From Erysipelotrichaceae bacterium (GTDB taxonomy: Bacteria > Bacillota_I > Bacilli_A > Erysipelotrichales > Erysipelotrichaceae), in NCBI GenBank assembly GCA_017431225.1, contig JAFRLM010000016.1, positions 1-64,000 on the forward strand: a stretch of DNA of 64,000 nt, in the 5' to 3' direction. Of this stretch, positions 43,599 through 53,578 are shown piece by piece (the first letter of the stretch is position 1; each line of letters begins with the position of its first letter). The notes beneath the pieces were generated by a model, which worked only from the letters and a program-made list of their open reading frames with translations, was not told where the DNA came from and ran no database searches. The translations under genes and the position numbers were made by a program.

Positions 43599-44612
43599 TT
43601 AGTTACCTCCTTCTTCAGCGGTTGCGATCACATCCTGGATCTGCTGAGCGATGTCAGCGTCCGCGATCTCGATGCCGAGTTCTGCGCCTTTGGCGAGAAC
43701 GGCTTTCTGGTAGACGGTCGGATACTTGGACTGCAGCTGAGCGATAAAGGAATCATTTGCCAGTAAAGCTTCCTTAGTAGAAGCGTCACAGCGGATGATG
43801 TGATAGCCGTACTGAGAAAGGACCGGTTCGGTGACCTGACCTTCTGTCAGCGGATCGGCAGCTGCGGAGAATTCCGGAACATAGCCGGCAGCGACAGTCG
43901 CGTCATAGTAGCCCAGGCTGCCGCCGTTGCTGGCGGAGGAGTCCTCAGAGTACTGTTTTGCGAGTTCTGCGAAGTCTTCGGTACCGAGCTTGCTGACGAC
44001 TTCGTCCAGCTTAGCCTGTTCTTCTTCGGTCGGATGTGCGACCAGAGTCGTTGTACCGTCGGAGTTGGTGACGGTCTCGACATTGGCGACCTTGACCAGG
44101 ATATGAGAGATGATCTTCGGGTTGTTTTCGGCAATGAAGCTGTCGACCAGTTCGGACTGATCGTTCGTGAAGATGTCCTTCAGGAACTGGTTGCTCTTCT
44201 GCAGATAGATGTAGTAGTTGACCAGATCTTCCGAACCCTTGAAGCCCATGGCTTTCAGTTCAGAGTCGATCGTATCTTCACCGTAAGCGCTGATGAGATA
44301 CTGAGCGTTGCTGGAAGCGATATCGTTCATTTCAGTCGTTGTCTCGTAAGCTTTGTTGACGACCATGTAGTCGTAGCGGACAAAGACATTGCTCAGCGCG
44401 TTGGCCGGATAAAGATCTTCGTAAAGTTCGTCGGCTGTGTAAGTGTCATCGCCTAAGCGGTAGATCAGATATTTTCCGTCTTCCTGAGCTGTCTTCACAG
44501 TGGTAGGTCTGTTCTTGATCTCACTGCCGGCGTAGATGCCTAAGAAGATCAGGGCGAATACGGCAACAAGACCAACAAACCAATATTTTTTTATCAGTTC
44601 TTTTTGATCCAT
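43599..44612 (-). CDS. prsA: PrsA-type peptidyl-prolyl isomerase
   Basis: This 337-residue protein has an N-terminal membrane anchor (VGLVAVFALIFLGIYAG, no lipobox) and a parvulin domain at about residues 190-285 (SHILVKV, DFAELAKQYSEDSSASNGGS, YGYHIIRCD). It should speed folding of exported proteins outside the membrane. AGGAGG lies five bases upstream of the ATG. First gene of the minus-strand operon. Confidence 0.9.
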   Translation of the reverse strand: MDQKELIKKYWFVGLVAVFALIFLGIYAGSEIKNRPTTVKTAQEDGKYLIYRLGDDTYTADELYEDLYPANALSNVFVRYDYMVVNKAYETTTEMNDIASSNAQYLISAYGEDTIDSELKAMGFKGSEDLVNYYIYLQKSNQFLKDIFTNDQSELVDSFIAENNPKIISHILVKVANVETVTNSDGTTTLVAHPTEEEQAKLDEVVSKLGTEDFAELAKQYSEDSSASNGGSLGYYDATVAAGYVPEFSAAADPLTEGQVTEPVLSQYGYHIIRCDASTKEALLANDSFIAQLQSKYPTVYQKAVLAKGAELGIEIADADIAQQIQDVIATAEEGGN

Positions 44613-44821
44613 AAAAACCTCCTAAAACATACAAGATTATACTCTATTTAGAAGAGTATCACAATTATTTAATAGGATAATCGAACGGACAGAGAATTCA
44701 GAAATAGTTCAGAATTCAGCATCGTTTCAAGGGAATCCGCTGTTTCCGAAACAGACATTTCCTCTGTTTTATTCAATATTTGTCTACAAAAAGAGTAGAA
44801 AACCGATTTCATAACAGACTG

Positions 44822-44830
44822 TGGTATAAT
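44822..44830 (+). promoter_or_regulatory. Extended -10 promoter of the suf operon
   Basis: TGGTATAAT (44822-44830) lies 24 bases before the sufC ATG. The -35 is poor, as expected for an extended -10. No obvious IscR- or SufR-type operator is seen. Confidence 0.6.
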
Positions 44831-44853
44831 TCCCTTCGGAGGTACAGTCCTTT

Positions 44854-45681
44854 ATGCCAAAAACATTAACTGTATGTGATCTCCATGTAAGTGCTGGAGA
44901 TAAAGAAATATTAAAAGGGATCGATCTGGAGGTCAGATCCGGTGAGATCCACGCGATGATGGGCCCGAACGGAAACGGCAAATCAACGCTTCTGCAGACG
45001 ATCATGGGTCACCCGGCTTATACGGTGACTTCCGGATCGATCACACTGGACGGGGAAGATGTCCTGGCGATGCCGGTCGACCAGCGTTCCCGCGCCGGTA
45101 TTTTTTTAGCGATGCAGTATCCGCAGGAGATCGCCGGAGTAACGAACTCCGACTTCCTGCGCGCGGCTGTCAATGCCCGCAGCGAGGAAGCTGTCTCGGT
45201 CTTTAAATTTGCCCGTCAGATGGATAAGGCGATCAAGGAACTTCATATGAAGGAAGACCTGGCGCACCGTTTCATCAACGACGGTTTCTCCGGCGGTGAA
45301 AAGAAGCGCAATGAGATCCTGCAGATGATGATGCTGAAACCGGAATTCGCTCTGCTCGATGAGATCGACTCCGGTCTCGATATCGACGCGATCAAGATCG
45401 TTGCCGATGCACTAAACAAGCAGCAGGCGGAGACAGGCATGGGTATGATCGTCATTTCCCACTACGAACGTTTCTTCTCGCTGCTGAAACCGACCCATTC
45501 CCATATCATCCTTGACGGACGCATCGTCTGCGAAGGGGATTATGAACTCGTTGAAAAAGTCGATAACGAAGGTTATGACTGGCTCTATGAGGAACTGAAA
45601 CTGGAACCGAAACAGCTGGCAAAACCGTTAGTCTATTCACTTGGTGTCTGCGCGCATAACCTGGGGATCCGCAATGGCTGA
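44854..45681 (+). CDS. sufC: SufC, Fe-S assembly ATPase
   Basis: This 275-residue ABC-type ATPase of the SufBCD scaffold has Walker A GPNGNGKSTLL, signature FSGGEKKRNEILQ and Walker B FALLDEIDSGLD, all typical of SufC. It is about 25 residues longer than usual at the C terminus because it runs into sufD, with an eight-base overlap. First gene of sufC-D-S-U-B. Confidence 0.96.
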   Translation: MPKTLTVCDLHVSAGDKEILKGIDLEVRSGEIHAMMGPNGNGKSTLLQTIMGHPAYTVTSGSITLDGEDVLAMPVDQRSRAGIFLAMQYPQEIAGVTNSDFLRAAVNARSEEAVSVFKFARQMDKAIKELHMKEDLAHRFINDGFSGGEKKRNEILQMMMLKPEFALLDEIDSGLDIDAIKIVADALNKQQAETGMGMIVISHYERFFSLLKPTHSHIILDGRIVCEGDYELVEKVDNEGYDWLYEELKLEPKQLAKPLVYSLGVCAHNLGIRNG

Positions 45682-46408
45682 TTACGTTGAGATCGACAAC
45701 ATCCTGACCGTCGACAACGCGGACAGCTGTCTGACTCTTCTGGTCAGCGAAGACAGCGAGATCCGTTATGAGCTCACGGAAGGCTTTCATGAGATCCTGG
45801 TGGTGATCCGCAGCGAGGAAAAGCTGCATCTGCGCGAAAGCGGCAGTGTCAGCGATGCGGAATTAAAGATCACCTATATCTCTCTGGGCAGCGCCGAGCT
45901 TGTTCAGGAAACACAGATCGATGTGAACGCGCACGCGAAACTAACGGTCGATTCCTATTATCTCGTTGATAAAAAGAAGAGTGTCAGATTCGATCTGTAC
46001 AACCGCTGTCCCGACAGCGCCGTTGAGATCACCAATTCAGCGGTCTGTCTTGATGATTCCGTTTTTGAACTGGACGTCGTCGGAACGATCGTCAAAGGCG
46101 CAAAAAGAGCGAAATGCCATCAGGCTTCCCGCTGTCTGACGATCGGAAAGCCGAAAAAGCTGCGTGCTGACCCGGTCCTGAAGATCGATGAGAATGATGT
46201 TGAAGCCAGCCATGCGCTGAGCTCCGGCACCATCGATGATGATGTTCTGTATTATATGAACAGCCGCGGCCTGACACGCAAAGAGGCCCTGGTATTATTA
46301 GTACAAGGTTATCTCCTGCCTGACAGTGAAGATTATCGTCAGTTTGAAAAAGGAGAGGAACTTCTGAAAGAGGAAGAAGAAAGGGTGGAAAGAATATGTT
46401 CGATGTAG
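45674..46408 (+). CDS. sufD: SufD-like Fe-S scaffold protein, short form
   Basis: This 244-residue SufB/SufD-family protein has the C-terminal family signature (DPVLKIDENDVEASHAL and YYMNSRGLTRKEA). SufD is usually about 400-440 residues; here the N-terminal helical part is missing and the beta core begins almost at once. I chose the ATG at 45674; the upstream frame lies inside sufC. Length and coupling suggest a compact but functional protein. Confidence 0.88.
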   Translation: MADYVEIDNILTVDNADSCLTLLVSEDSEIRYELTEGFHEILVVIRSEEKLHLRESGSVSDAELKITYISLGSAELVQETQIDVNAHAKLTVDSYYLVDKKKSVRFDLYNRCPDSAVEITNSAVCLDDSVFELDVVGTIVKGAKRAKCHQASRCLTIGKPKKLRADPVLKIDENDVEASHALSSGTIDDDVLYYMNSRGLTRKEALVLLVQGYLLPDSEDYRQFEKGEELLKEEEERVERICSM

Positions 46409-47619
46409 AAAAGATCCGTAACGACTTCCCGATGATCCGCAATCATCCTGATATCATTTATTTTGATTCCGCGGCAACCGCATATAAACCGCAGGCAGTC
46501 ATTGATGCAGTCATGGATTTTTACAATTACCGCACAGTAAATGTTCACCGTGGTGACTATCCTCTTTCTTTCGAGGCATCCAAGCTTTACGAAGACACCC
46601 GTACGGTCATGAAGAAATTCATCAACGCCAGAAGTGAGAAGGAGATCGTTTTCACTTACGGCGCGACTTCCGGTCTGAATATCGTCGCCTACAGCTATGG
46701 CCACGAAAACCTCAAGGAAGGCGATGTCGTTCTGACGAGTTATCTGGAACATGCTTCCGATATCCTTCCCTGGTTCAAGGCCTGTGAAAAGACCGGCGCC
46801 AAGATCGAATATGTCCCGCTGACTGAAGACGGTCACCTGACCGTTGAGAACTTCGAAAAGGCGATGCATGACGGCGTCAAGGTCGTTGCCCTGACTTTCG
46901 TTTCCAACGTTCTGGGATACGAAGTTCCGGTCAAGGAGATCTGCAGGATCGCTCACAGCTACGGCGCAGTCGTTGCGATCGACGGTGCCCAGGCTGTTCC
47001 GCACGCGATCGTAGACGTTCAGGATCTCGACGTTGATTTCCTCGCTTTCTCTTCCCACAAGATGTGCGGACCGAGCGGCGCAGGCGTCTTATATGGTAAA
47101 TATGAACTTCTTGAAAAGATGGATTCGCTTCTTTTCGGCGGCGGTGCCAATGCCCGCTTCGACAAGGAAGGAAATATCATCCTCAAGGAAGCACCGTACA
47201 AATTTGAAGCCGGTACACCGAATATCGAAGGTACGATCGGTATGAAGGCGGCTGCGGAATACCTCATGGACATCGGTATGGAGAATATCGTAGCCTATGA
47301 CCGCGAACTGCAGAGATACTTCTCGGAAAAGATGCAGCAGCTCGACAACATCGATTACTACAACCCGAAGGCAGATGTCGGACTCGTGACTTTCAATGTC
47401 AAAGGCATCTTTGCCCAGGATGCTGCTGCTTATCTTGCGGCCAACAACATCGATGTGCGTTCCGGCAACCACTGCGCGAAGATCCTCTGGAACACGATCG
47501 GTGCGACAGAGACGCTGCGCGCATCCTTATATCTGTATAACACCAAGGCGGAGATCGACCGCTTTGTGGAAGTCCTGAAGGACATCACGCTCGAGAAGTG
47601 TGTCGGAGTCTATCTATGA
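46396..47619 (+). CDS. sufS: SufS cysteine desulfurase
   Basis: This 407-residue PLP enzyme takes sulfur from cysteine. The PLP lysine lies in LAFSSHKMCGPSGAGVLYG. The active-site cysteine is in RSGNHCAKIL near residue 358. Typical group II desulfurase. It overlaps sufD by 13 bases and sufU by four. Confidence 0.95.
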   Translation: MFDVEKIRNDFPMIRNHPDIIYFDSAATAYKPQAVIDAVMDFYNYRTVNVHRGDYPLSFEASKLYEDTRTVMKKFINARSEKEIVFTYGATSGLNIVAYSYGHENLKEGDVVLTSYLEHASDILPWFKACEKTGAKIEYVPLTEDGHLTVENFEKAMHDGVKVVALTFVSNVLGYEVPVKEICRIAHSYGAVVAIDGAQAVPHAIVDVQDLDVDFLAFSSHKMCGPSGAGVLYGKYELLEKMDSLLFGGGANARFDKEGNIILKEAPYKFEAGTPNIEGTIGMKAAAEYLMDIGMENIVAYDRELQRYFSEKMQQLDNIDYYNPKADVGLVTFNVKGIFAQDAAAYLAANNIDVRSGNHCAKILWNTIGATETLRASLYLYNTKAEIDRFVEVLKDITLEKCVGVYL

Positions 47620-48047
47620 TGGATACCGAACTTAAGCGGGCCATCCTGATCGACCATTATCAGAAGCCCCACAACCACGGACTGGTGGAAGACGCCCGTT
47701 ATGCGATGAAGCATCAGGCTTCCTCCTCCTGCATCGACGATATCAAAGTGCAGCTGGATATCGAAGGGGACATCGTTAAGGATGTCCGTTTCGACGGTGT
47801 CGGCTGCACGATCTCAACCGCTTCCACCTCGATCTTTTCCGATCTGATCAAGGGAAAGACCAGAGAAGAAGCCCTGGAAATGATAGAACGCTATTATAAG
47901 CTGCTCCGCGGCGAAGAAGACGATTATGAAGAGCTGGAAGAAGCGCAGGCATTTGATACGCTCTATGCCCAGCCCAACCGCATCAAATGTGGTCTGATCG
48001 GTGTCGAAGCCATGGAAGAGCTGATCAAAGAGAGCTATAAGAAATGA
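47616..48047 (+). CDS. sufU: SufU sulfur-transfer protein
   Basis: This 143-residue IscU-like protein accepts sulfur from SufS. It keeps three cysteines in the usual places ([23 protein letters not shown]) and an Asp two residues after the first. I chose the ATG at 47616 (GGAG seven bases upstream). The first motif reads SCIDD where SufU usually has TCGD. Confidence 0.92.
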   Translation: MMDTELKRAILIDHYQKPHNHGLVEDARYAMKHQASSSCIDDIKVQLDIEGDIVKDVRFDGVGCTISTASTSIFSDLIKGKTREEALEMIERYYKLLRGEEDDYEELEEAQAFDTLYAQPNRIKCGLIGVEAMEELIKESYKK

Positions 48048-49459
48048 CGATAAAAGAAGAAAACCAGAAGATCATCGATTCCCAGGACAATTACCGTTAC
48101 GGTTTTAAAGACGAGGACGTCTCTGTTTTTAATACCGGCAAGGGATTGTCCGAAGAGATCGTACGTGAGATCAGTGCCCAGAAAGGGGAACCGGAATGGA
48201 TGCTGGAATACCGGCTGAAAGCCTACCGCAAGTTCCTTGAAATGCCGACACCGACCTGGGGCGTCGATCTTTCGGAAGTGGATTACGATGATTTTACCTA
48301 TTACATCAAACCCAGCGCCAAAGTCGAAAGCAACTGGGAGGATGTTCCGGAAACGATCAAGAATACCTTTGCCAAGCTGAAGATCCCGGAAGCGGAACAG
48401 AAATTCCTTTCCGGTGTCTCGACACAGTACGAATCCGAGGCTGTCTATCAGAGCATGCTGCAGGAAGCGAAGGATGCCGGCATCATCTTCTTGGATACCG
48501 ACAGCGGTCTGCGTGAATATCCGGAGCTCTTCAAGGAGTATTTCGGCACAGTCATCCCGTATACCGACAACAAGTTCTCCGCCCTGAACTCGGCGGTCTG
48601 GTCCGGCGGTTCCTTTATCTACGTCCCCAAGGGCGTAAAACTCGATAAGCCGCTGCAGTCCTATTTCCGTATCAACTCCGAACGTATGGGCCAGTTCGAA
48701 AGAACACTGATCATTGTCGATGAAGGCAGTGACATCCATTACATCGAAGGCTGCACCGCGCCGCTTTACGCGAAGGATTCCCTGCACGCAGGCGTTGTCG
48801 AGATCATCGTCAAGAAGGGTGCCAAGATGCGCTATTCGACCGTACAGAACTGGTCAACGAATATCCTCAACCTCGTCACTCAGAGAGCAACGGTCGAGGA
48901 ACACGGAATCATGGAATGGGTCGACGGCAATGTCGGCTCCCATCTGAATATGAAATATCCCTGCTGTATCCTGAAAGGGGAGTATGCCAAAGGCGTCGCC
49001 ATCTCGGTCGCTGTCGGCAGTCACAACCAGTTCCAGGATAACGGCGCCAAGATGATCCATCTGGCACCGCACACAAGCTCCACGATCATCTCCAAGTCTC
49101 TGTGCCGCGCCGGCGGCCGGGTCAACTACCGCGGTCTCGTGGATATCCTTCCCAAGGCGCATCATTCCCATGCCAAGGTATCCTGCGACACGCTGATCAT
49201 TGACGGGGATTCGGGAAGCGATACCTATCCGACCAATATCGTGGATAACGACAGCAGCACGATCGAACATGAAGCGACCGTCTCCAAGATCTCGGAAGAT
49301 CAGCTCTATTACCTGATGTCCCGCGGTCTGAGCGAGGAAGATGCGACGCAGATGATCATCCTCGGCTTCATTGAGCCCTTTACGAGGGAACTCCCGATGG
49401 AATACGCGGTCGAGCTCAACCAGCTTCTGAAGATGAACATGGAAGGCTCGGTCGGCTGA
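48044..49459 (+). CDS. sufB: SufB Fe-S scaffold protein
   Basis: This 471-residue scaffold subunit has the canonical SufB blocks ([40 protein letters not shown], the [12 protein letters not shown] segment, and [20 protein letters not shown]). It is full length. Last gene of the operon; overlaps sufU by four bases. Confidence 0.97.
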   Translation: MTIKEENQKIIDSQDNYRYGFKDEDVSVFNTGKGLSEEIVREISAQKGEPEWMLEYRLKAYRKFLEMPTPTWGVDLSEVDYDDFTYYIKPSAKVESNWEDVPETIKNTFAKLKIPEAEQKFLSGVSTQYESEAVYQSMLQEAKDAGIIFLDTDSGLREYPELFKEYFGTVIPYTDNKFSALNSAVWSGGSFIYVPKGVKLDKPLQSYFRINSERMGQFERTLIIVDEGSDIHYIEGCTAPLYAKDSLHAGVVEIIVKKGAKMRYSTVQNWSTNILNLVTQRATVEEHGIMEWVDGNVGSHLNMKYPCCILKGEYAKGVAISVAVGSHNQFQDNGAKMIHLAPHTSSTIISKSLCRAGGRVNYRGLVDILPKAHHSHAKVSCDTLIIDGDSGSDTYPTNIVDNDSSTIEHEATVSKISEDQLYYLMSRGLSEEDATQMIILGFIEPFTRELPMEYAVELNQLLKMNMEGSVG

Positions 49460-49476
49460 GAAACAGCAAACAAGGC

Positions 49477-49504
49477 AAAAGGAGGAAGGTTTCCTCCTTT
49501 TTTG
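49477..49504 (+). terminator. Terminator of the suf operon
   Basis: AGGAGGAA and TTCCTCCT form the stem (about 49480-49498), followed by six or more T. Confidence 0.88.
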
Positions 49505-49540
49505 ACGAAAGTAGCAGATACTTCTATTTGAGAGTTCTTT

Positions 49541-49549
49541 TGGTATAAT
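49541..49549 (+). promoter_or_regulatory. Extended -10 promoter of ffh
   Basis: TGGTATAAT at 49541-49549, 33 bases before the ffh ATG. The -35 is weak. Confidence 0.55.
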
Positions 49550-49581
49550 GAAACGGACAACAATAACTAAGGTGAAAAAAT

Positions 49582-50904
49582 ATGGCTTTTGATTCATTAC
49601 AGGAAAAACTGACAAAAACGATACGCAATCTTCAGGGCAAGGGTAAGCTGACTGAGAAGAATATGGAAGAAACACTGAAGGATATCCGTGTTGCTTTACT
49701 GGAAGCGGATGTCAACTACGGTGTTGTCAAAGATTTCTTAAACAAGATCCGGGATAAGGCTCTCGGTCAGGAAGTCCTGACCGCGGTCGAGCCGAGCCAG
49801 CAGCTGGTCAAGATCGTCCACGACGAACTGCTTGTTCTGCTTGGTGAGGAAACGAGTCTGAACTACGCCGAGCAGGATCCGAGCGTCTTCGTGATGGTCG
49901 GTCTGCAGGGTACAGGTAAAACGACCCAGGCTGCCAAGATCGCCAATTATCTGAAATACAAACAGCATAAAAAAGTCCTGCTGATCGCCGCCGACGTCGT
50001 CCGTCCGGCCGCGATCGATCAGTTAAAGACGCTTGGCGCGGAGATCAAGGTGGATGTCTTCAGCCTCGGCACCGGAGTCAACGCTGTTGAGACTGTCCGC
50101 CAGGGTCTTGAATACGCGAAGGATAAACGCTTCAATGTCATCATCATCGATACCGCGGGCCGTCTGCAGATCGATGAGGAACTGATGCAGGAACTGCGCG
50201 ATATCAAGGAAGTCGCACAGCCGAGTGAGATACTGCTGACGGTCGATGCGCTTACCGGTCAGGATATCGTCAATGTCGCCAAGACCTTCCATGAACAGCT
50301 CGATGTTACCGGTCTTATCGTCACCAAATTCGACGGCGACGCGAAAGGCGGCGGCGTTCTCTCCGTTAAGGCCGTTACCGGCGTACCGATCAAATTCACC
50401 GGTATCGGTGAACGTATCGAAGATCTCGAAGTCTTCCATCCGGACCGTCTGGCCGATCGTATCCTGGGTATGGGCGATATCGTCACCCTGGTCGAACAGG
50501 CACAGGAAAAGATGGATATGGAAAAGGCCGAGAAGGATGCGGAACGCATGCTTTCCGGCAAGTTCACGATGGATGATCTGCTGAGCCAGATCGAGCAGAG
50601 CCAGAAAATGGGTCCGCTTGCATCCCTGGCAAAGATGATCCCGGGCATGAGTGATTATGCCGGTGCTCTCGAAGAAAACAACGCTGATCAGCAGCTCGTC
50701 AAGACCAAAGCGATGATCCAGTCGATGACCAAGGAAGAGAGGGAAGATCCTTCGATCATCAACTCCAACCGCAAGCGCCGTATCGCAGCCGGCAGCGGCA
50801 CGACCACCAAGGATGTCGGTCAGCTACTCAACCAGTACGAGCGCATGAAGAAGATGATGAAACAGCTGTCCTCCCTGAAAGGGATGTTCGGCATCAATTT
50901 CTGA
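49582..50904 (+). CDS. ffh: Signal recognition particle protein Ffh
   Basis: This 440-residue SRP GTPase delivers nascent membrane proteins. It has an N domain, the G domain with GLQGTGKTTQAAK (near residue 107), DTAGRLQID and TKFDGDAKGGGVLS, and a Met-rich M domain at the end (QYERMKKMMKQLSSLKGM). The ylxM gene that usually precedes ffh in Firmicutes is absent. Confidence 0.96.
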   Translation: MAFDSLQEKLTKTIRNLQGKGKLTEKNMEETLKDIRVALLEADVNYGVVKDFLNKIRDKALGQEVLTAVEPSQQLVKIVHDELLVLLGEETSLNYAEQDPSVFVMVGLQGTGKTTQAAKIANYLKYKQHKKVLLIAADVVRPAAIDQLKTLGAEIKVDVFSLGTGVNAVETVRQGLEYAKDKRFNVIIIDTAGRLQIDEELMQELRDIKEVAQPSEILLTVDALTGQDIVNVAKTFHEQLDVTGLIVTKFDGDAKGGGVLSVKAVTGVPIKFTGIGERIEDLEVFHPDRLADRILGMGDIVTLVEQAQEKMDMEKAEKDAERMLSGKFTMDDLLSQIEQSQKMGPLASLAKMIPGMSDYAGALEENNADQQLVKTKAMIQSMTKEEREDPSIINSNRKRRIAAGSGTTTKDVGQLLNQYERMKKMMKQLSSLKGMFGINF

Positions 50905-50911
50905 AATCAAT

Positions 50912-50946
50912 AAGTGTCAAGTAAAAATACTTGACACTTTTGTTTG
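50912..50946 (+). terminator. Terminator of ffh
   Basis: A perfect 12-bp stem (AAGTGTCAAGTA with TACTTGACACTT), four-base A loop, then TTTGTTT. The right arm contains TTGACA, the likely -35 of the next gene. Confidence 0.88.
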
Positions 50947-50959
50947 ATTGGTGTAGTCT
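50931..50959 (+). promoter_or_regulatory. rpsP promoter inside the ffh terminator
   Basis: TTGACA (50931-50936, consensus) is followed after 17 bp by TAGTCT (50954-50959). The -35 is part of the ffh terminator stem. Confidence 0.55.
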
Positions 50960-50979
50960 ACTCTAGGAGGTAAACAAAC

Positions 50980-51252
50980 ATGGTAAAGATCAGATTAAAA
51001 AGAATGGGCGCTAAGCAGAAGCCTTTTTACCGTATCGTCGCATCCGATTCCCGCAATCGTCGTGATTCCGGTGAAATCGAAACAGTCGGTACATATGATG
51101 TAACTAAGAATCCGGCAATCGTCGTTGTCGACCGCGAAAAGGCACTCAAATGGCTCAAGAACGGTGCAGTTCCGACAGATACAGTCCGTAACTTATTCCA
51201 GGCAGAAGGTATCATGAAGGAATTCGCCGAGTCCAAAAAAGCTGCTAAGTAA
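50980..51252 (+). CDS. rpsP: 30S ribosomal protein S16
   Basis: This 90-residue 30S protein has the family start [20 protein letters not shown] and [17 protein letters not shown] lies upstream. First gene of the rpsP-khpA-rimM-trmD block. Confidence 0.97.
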   Translation: MVKIRLKRMGAKQKPFYRIVASDSRNRRDSGEIETVGTYDVTKNPAIVVVDREKALKWLKNGAVPTDTVRNLFQAEGIMKEFAESKKAAK

Positions 51253-51254
51253 GA

Positions 51255-51503
51255 ATGATTGACTTACAGAACACACTCCTGAACCTCGTCAAACCGATCT
51301 GTGATGATCAGGACAGCGTCACCGTCAAACAGATGGAATCGCTGAACGACAATGAGATTCTGCTTTATGTCTACGCTTCCAGCAACGACATCGGCAGACT
51401 CATCGGACGTCAGGGGGCAATGGCCAGTTCGATCCGGCAGATGATGCAGGTCGCATCGAAAATCGAAAACAAACGTATTACGATCAAATTTGAGTCATTA
51501 TAA
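51255..51503 (+). CDS. khpA: KH-domain RNA-binding protein KhpA
   Basis: This 82-residue single-KH protein has the GxxG loop in IGRLIGRQGAMASSIRQM. In related Gram-positives KhpA pairs with KhpB to bind RNA and affects cell length. It starts two bases after rpsP, its usual place. Confidence 0.93.
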   Translation: MIDLQNTLLNLVKPICDDQDSVTVKQMESLNDNEILLYVYASSNDIGRLIGRQGAMASSIRQMMQVASKIENKRITIKFESL

Positions 51504-51543
51504 GGGATGGTACGCCATCCTTTTTTAATGGTAAAATATTGAC

Positions 51544-52044
51544 ATGAATACGATTTTGATTGCGAAAGTAGCCCGTCCTTTCGGTATCCGCGGGGAACTG
51601 AAACTGGTCCTCTATACGGATTTCCCGGAAGAGCGTTTTGAGAAGGGCTCACTGATCTATTTTAAAAAGAACGGCGAATTCGTTCCTTATAAGGTGCTCA
51701 GCTTCCGTGAGGATCCCAAGGGCGCCTACATCACTCTCGTCGGCATCACCACGATGAACGACGCGGAGACCCTTCGTGATCTTGAGATCTACAAGGACGA
51801 AGAGGACATTCTGCCTCTCGAAGACGGCTATTACTACCGTGACATCATCGGTCTCAAAGTCCGCTGCGGCGGTGAAGAGGTCGGTGTGGTCAAGAATATG
51901 GAAGACGGTGTTGCTGCCAATCTCGTCCGTGTCCTGAAGAACGACGGCAAGGAAAAACTGGTCCCGTTCCAGGAACCGTTCATCCTGCTGGTCGATCTTG
52001 AAAGAGGCTTCATTGAGATCGCGCAGATGGAGGGCTTGTTATGA
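51544..52044 (+). CDS. rimM: Ribosome maturation factor RimM
   Basis: This 166-residue factor matures the 30S head. The start IAKVARPFGIRGELKLV and the PRC-like end are typical (LVPFQEPFILLVDLERGFIEI is close to consensus). It overlaps trmD by ATGA. Confidence 0.95.
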   Translation: MNTILIAKVARPFGIRGELKLVLYTDFPEERFEKGSLIYFKKNGEFVPYKVLSFREDPKGAYITLVGITTMNDAETLRDLEIYKDEEDILPLEDGYYYRDIIGLKVRCGGEEVGVVKNMEDGVAANLVRVLKNDGKEKLVPFQEPFILLVDLERGFIEIAQMEGLL

Positions 52045-52796
52045 AATTCTCCGTGCTGACGCTGTTCCCGGAGATGTATTCGACCTTCTGCGGAACCTCC
52101 ATCGTCAAACACGCGATCGATCGCGGGATCACCGAGATCGAATGCATCAATATCCGTGACTTCAGCAACAATAAGTTCCGTCATATCGATGACACGCCTT
52201 ACGGCGGGGGAGCCGGCATGCTGATGCAGGTCGAGCCGATCGACAAGGCGATCGCCAGTGTCCGTAAGGATAACAGCTATGTCGTTTTGATGAGCCCGAA
52301 GGCCAAGCCGTATAAACAGGCAGACGCCAGACGTCTGATGAACAAGGAACATATCGTGATCATCTGCGGCCATTACGAAGGCCTGGATTACCGTGCTGAG
52401 GAGCTGATCGATGAAAAGATCTCGATCGGTGACTACGTCCTGAGCGGCGGGGAAGTCGCCTCGATGGTCGTCATGGATTCGATCATCCGTTTGCAGAAGG
52501 GTGTTATCCGCGATGAATCGCTGGATGAGGAGAGCTTCGATAACTCGCTGCTCGAATATCCCCAGTTCACCAAACCGGCCGAATACAAGGGACGCAAAGT
52601 TCCTGAGATCCTTTTAGGCGGCAATCACGCCAAGATCCGCTTATGGCGCAAGAAGATGGCGCTTTATGAGACCCTGAAATACCGCAAGGATCTCCTGCAC
52701 GGACGCGAATTCTCGGAAGAGGAGATCCGTCTGCTGCACCAGCTGAAGAAAGAACTCGAGGAAGGAAAAGATCCGCTTTATACCTACGAGGTCTGA
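52041..52796 (+). CDS. trmD: tRNA (guanine-N1)-methyltransferase
   Basis: This 251-residue SPOUT methyltransferase makes m1G37. The knot motifs LSGGEVASMVVMDSI and IICGHYEGLDYR are clear, and KHAIDRGITEIECINIRDFS is typical. Its substrates include tRNA-Pro(GGG), which is encoded in this window. In many Firmicutes rplS follows; here the L21 leader follows instead. Confidence 0.96.
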   Translation: MKFSVLTLFPEMYSTFCGTSIVKHAIDRGITEIECINIRDFSNNKFRHIDDTPYGGGAGMLMQVEPIDKAIASVRKDNSYVVLMSPKAKPYKQADARRLMNKEHIVIICGHYEGLDYRAEELIDEKISIGDYVLSGGEVASMVVMDSIIRLQKGVIRDESLDEESFDNSLLEYPQFTKPAEYKGRKVPEILLGGNHAKIRLWRKKMALYETLKYRKDLLHGREFSEEEIRLLHQLKKELEEGKDPLYTYEV

Positions 52797-52819
52797 TCAC
52801 AGTTTTTTACGATTTCTCC

Positions 52820-52848
52820 TTGATTTGGGGCTCTTCGTGTGATAGAGT
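52820..52848 (+). promoter_or_regulatory. Promoter of the rplU operon
   Basis: TTGATT (52820-52825), 17 bp, then TAGAGT (52843-52848), just before the L21 leader. Confidence 0.5.
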
Positions 52849-52857
52849 AATTCTGTT

Positions 52858-52931
52858 ATAGTCCCTCTGGGTCTGTAACCGCTCAGAAAAGGTCCCAAAT
52901 GCGCAAGCTACCTTAATGGCGCGTCTTAAGA
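52858..52931 (+). ncRNA. L21 leader (rplU cis-regulatory RNA)
   Basis: The segment CTCTGGGTCTGTAACCGCTC and the following AAAGGTCCCAAATGCGCAAG match the L21 leader of Firmicutes as I recall it. GGG pairs with CCC, and GCGC-type arms follow. It is the presumed site of autogenous control by L21, 22 bases before the rplU ATG. Confidence 0.78.
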
Positions 52932-52952
52932 AAAAAGAAAAGGAGGTGCACT

Positions 52953-53267
52953 ATGTACGCAATTATCGAAACAGGCGGAAAACAGTTAAAGGTCGAAGAA
53001 GGCCAGGAAATCTTCGTTGAAAAGCTCGATGTAGAAGCTGGTGATTCCTACACATTTGACAAAGTTATCGCTGTTGGCGGTGATGAACTCACTCTCGGCA
53101 ATCCTTACGTTGAAGGCGCCGGCGTTAAATGCAATGTCTTAAAACAGGGCAAAGAGAAGAAGGTCGTCATCTTCAAGTACAAGGCTAAAAAAGGTTCCAC
53201 CCACAGAAAACAGGGTCATCGTCAGCCTTATACAAAATTAGTTGTTGAATCTATTTCGTTAAAATGA
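52953..53267 (+). CDS. rplU: 50S ribosomal protein L21
   Basis: This 104-residue 50S protein starts [20 protein letters not shown] and ends in a basic [27 protein letters not shown] lies upstream. It overlaps prp by ATGA. Confidence 0.97.
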   Translation: MYAIIETGGKQLKVEEGQEIFVEKLDVEAGDSYTFDKVIAVGGDELTLGNPYVEGAGVKCNVLKQGKEKKVVIFKYKAKKGSTHRKQGHRQPYTKLVVESISLK

Positions 53268-53578
53268 TCAAAATAGAAGTGCTCCGTGATGGAGACCGGA
53301 TCGTATCCATATCCTCCAAAGGCCATGCCGGTTATGCGGAGAGAGGCGAAGATCTCGTCTGCGCCGGAGTCAGCACTGTTTTGTTCGGACTGATGAACGC
53401 ACTAGATGAACTCAGCAAGCAAATTACCTTAGAGAAGAAGAAAAACAGTCTCTATATCTACAGTGATATAGACGATCAAGCAATCAATGCTTATTTACGA
53501 TGCGGATATATTCAGCTGAAGACGATCGAAGAAGTCTATCCTGAATATATTCAGATTGAAGAAAGGAGTTCAAAATGA
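53264..53578 (+). CDS. prp: Ribosomal-processing cysteine protease Prp
   Basis: This 104-residue protease has the catalytic His ([17 protein letters not shown]21) and Cys (C33). In Staphylococcus, Prp removes an N-terminal extension of L27. It sits between rplU and rpmA with four-base overlaps on both sides, and the L27 here carries the matching extension. Confidence 0.94.
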   Translation: MIKIEVLRDGDRIVSISSKGHAGYAERGEDLVCAGVSTVLFGLMNALDELSKQITLEKKKNSLYIYSDIDDQAINAYLRCGYIQLKTIEEVYPEYIQIEERSSK

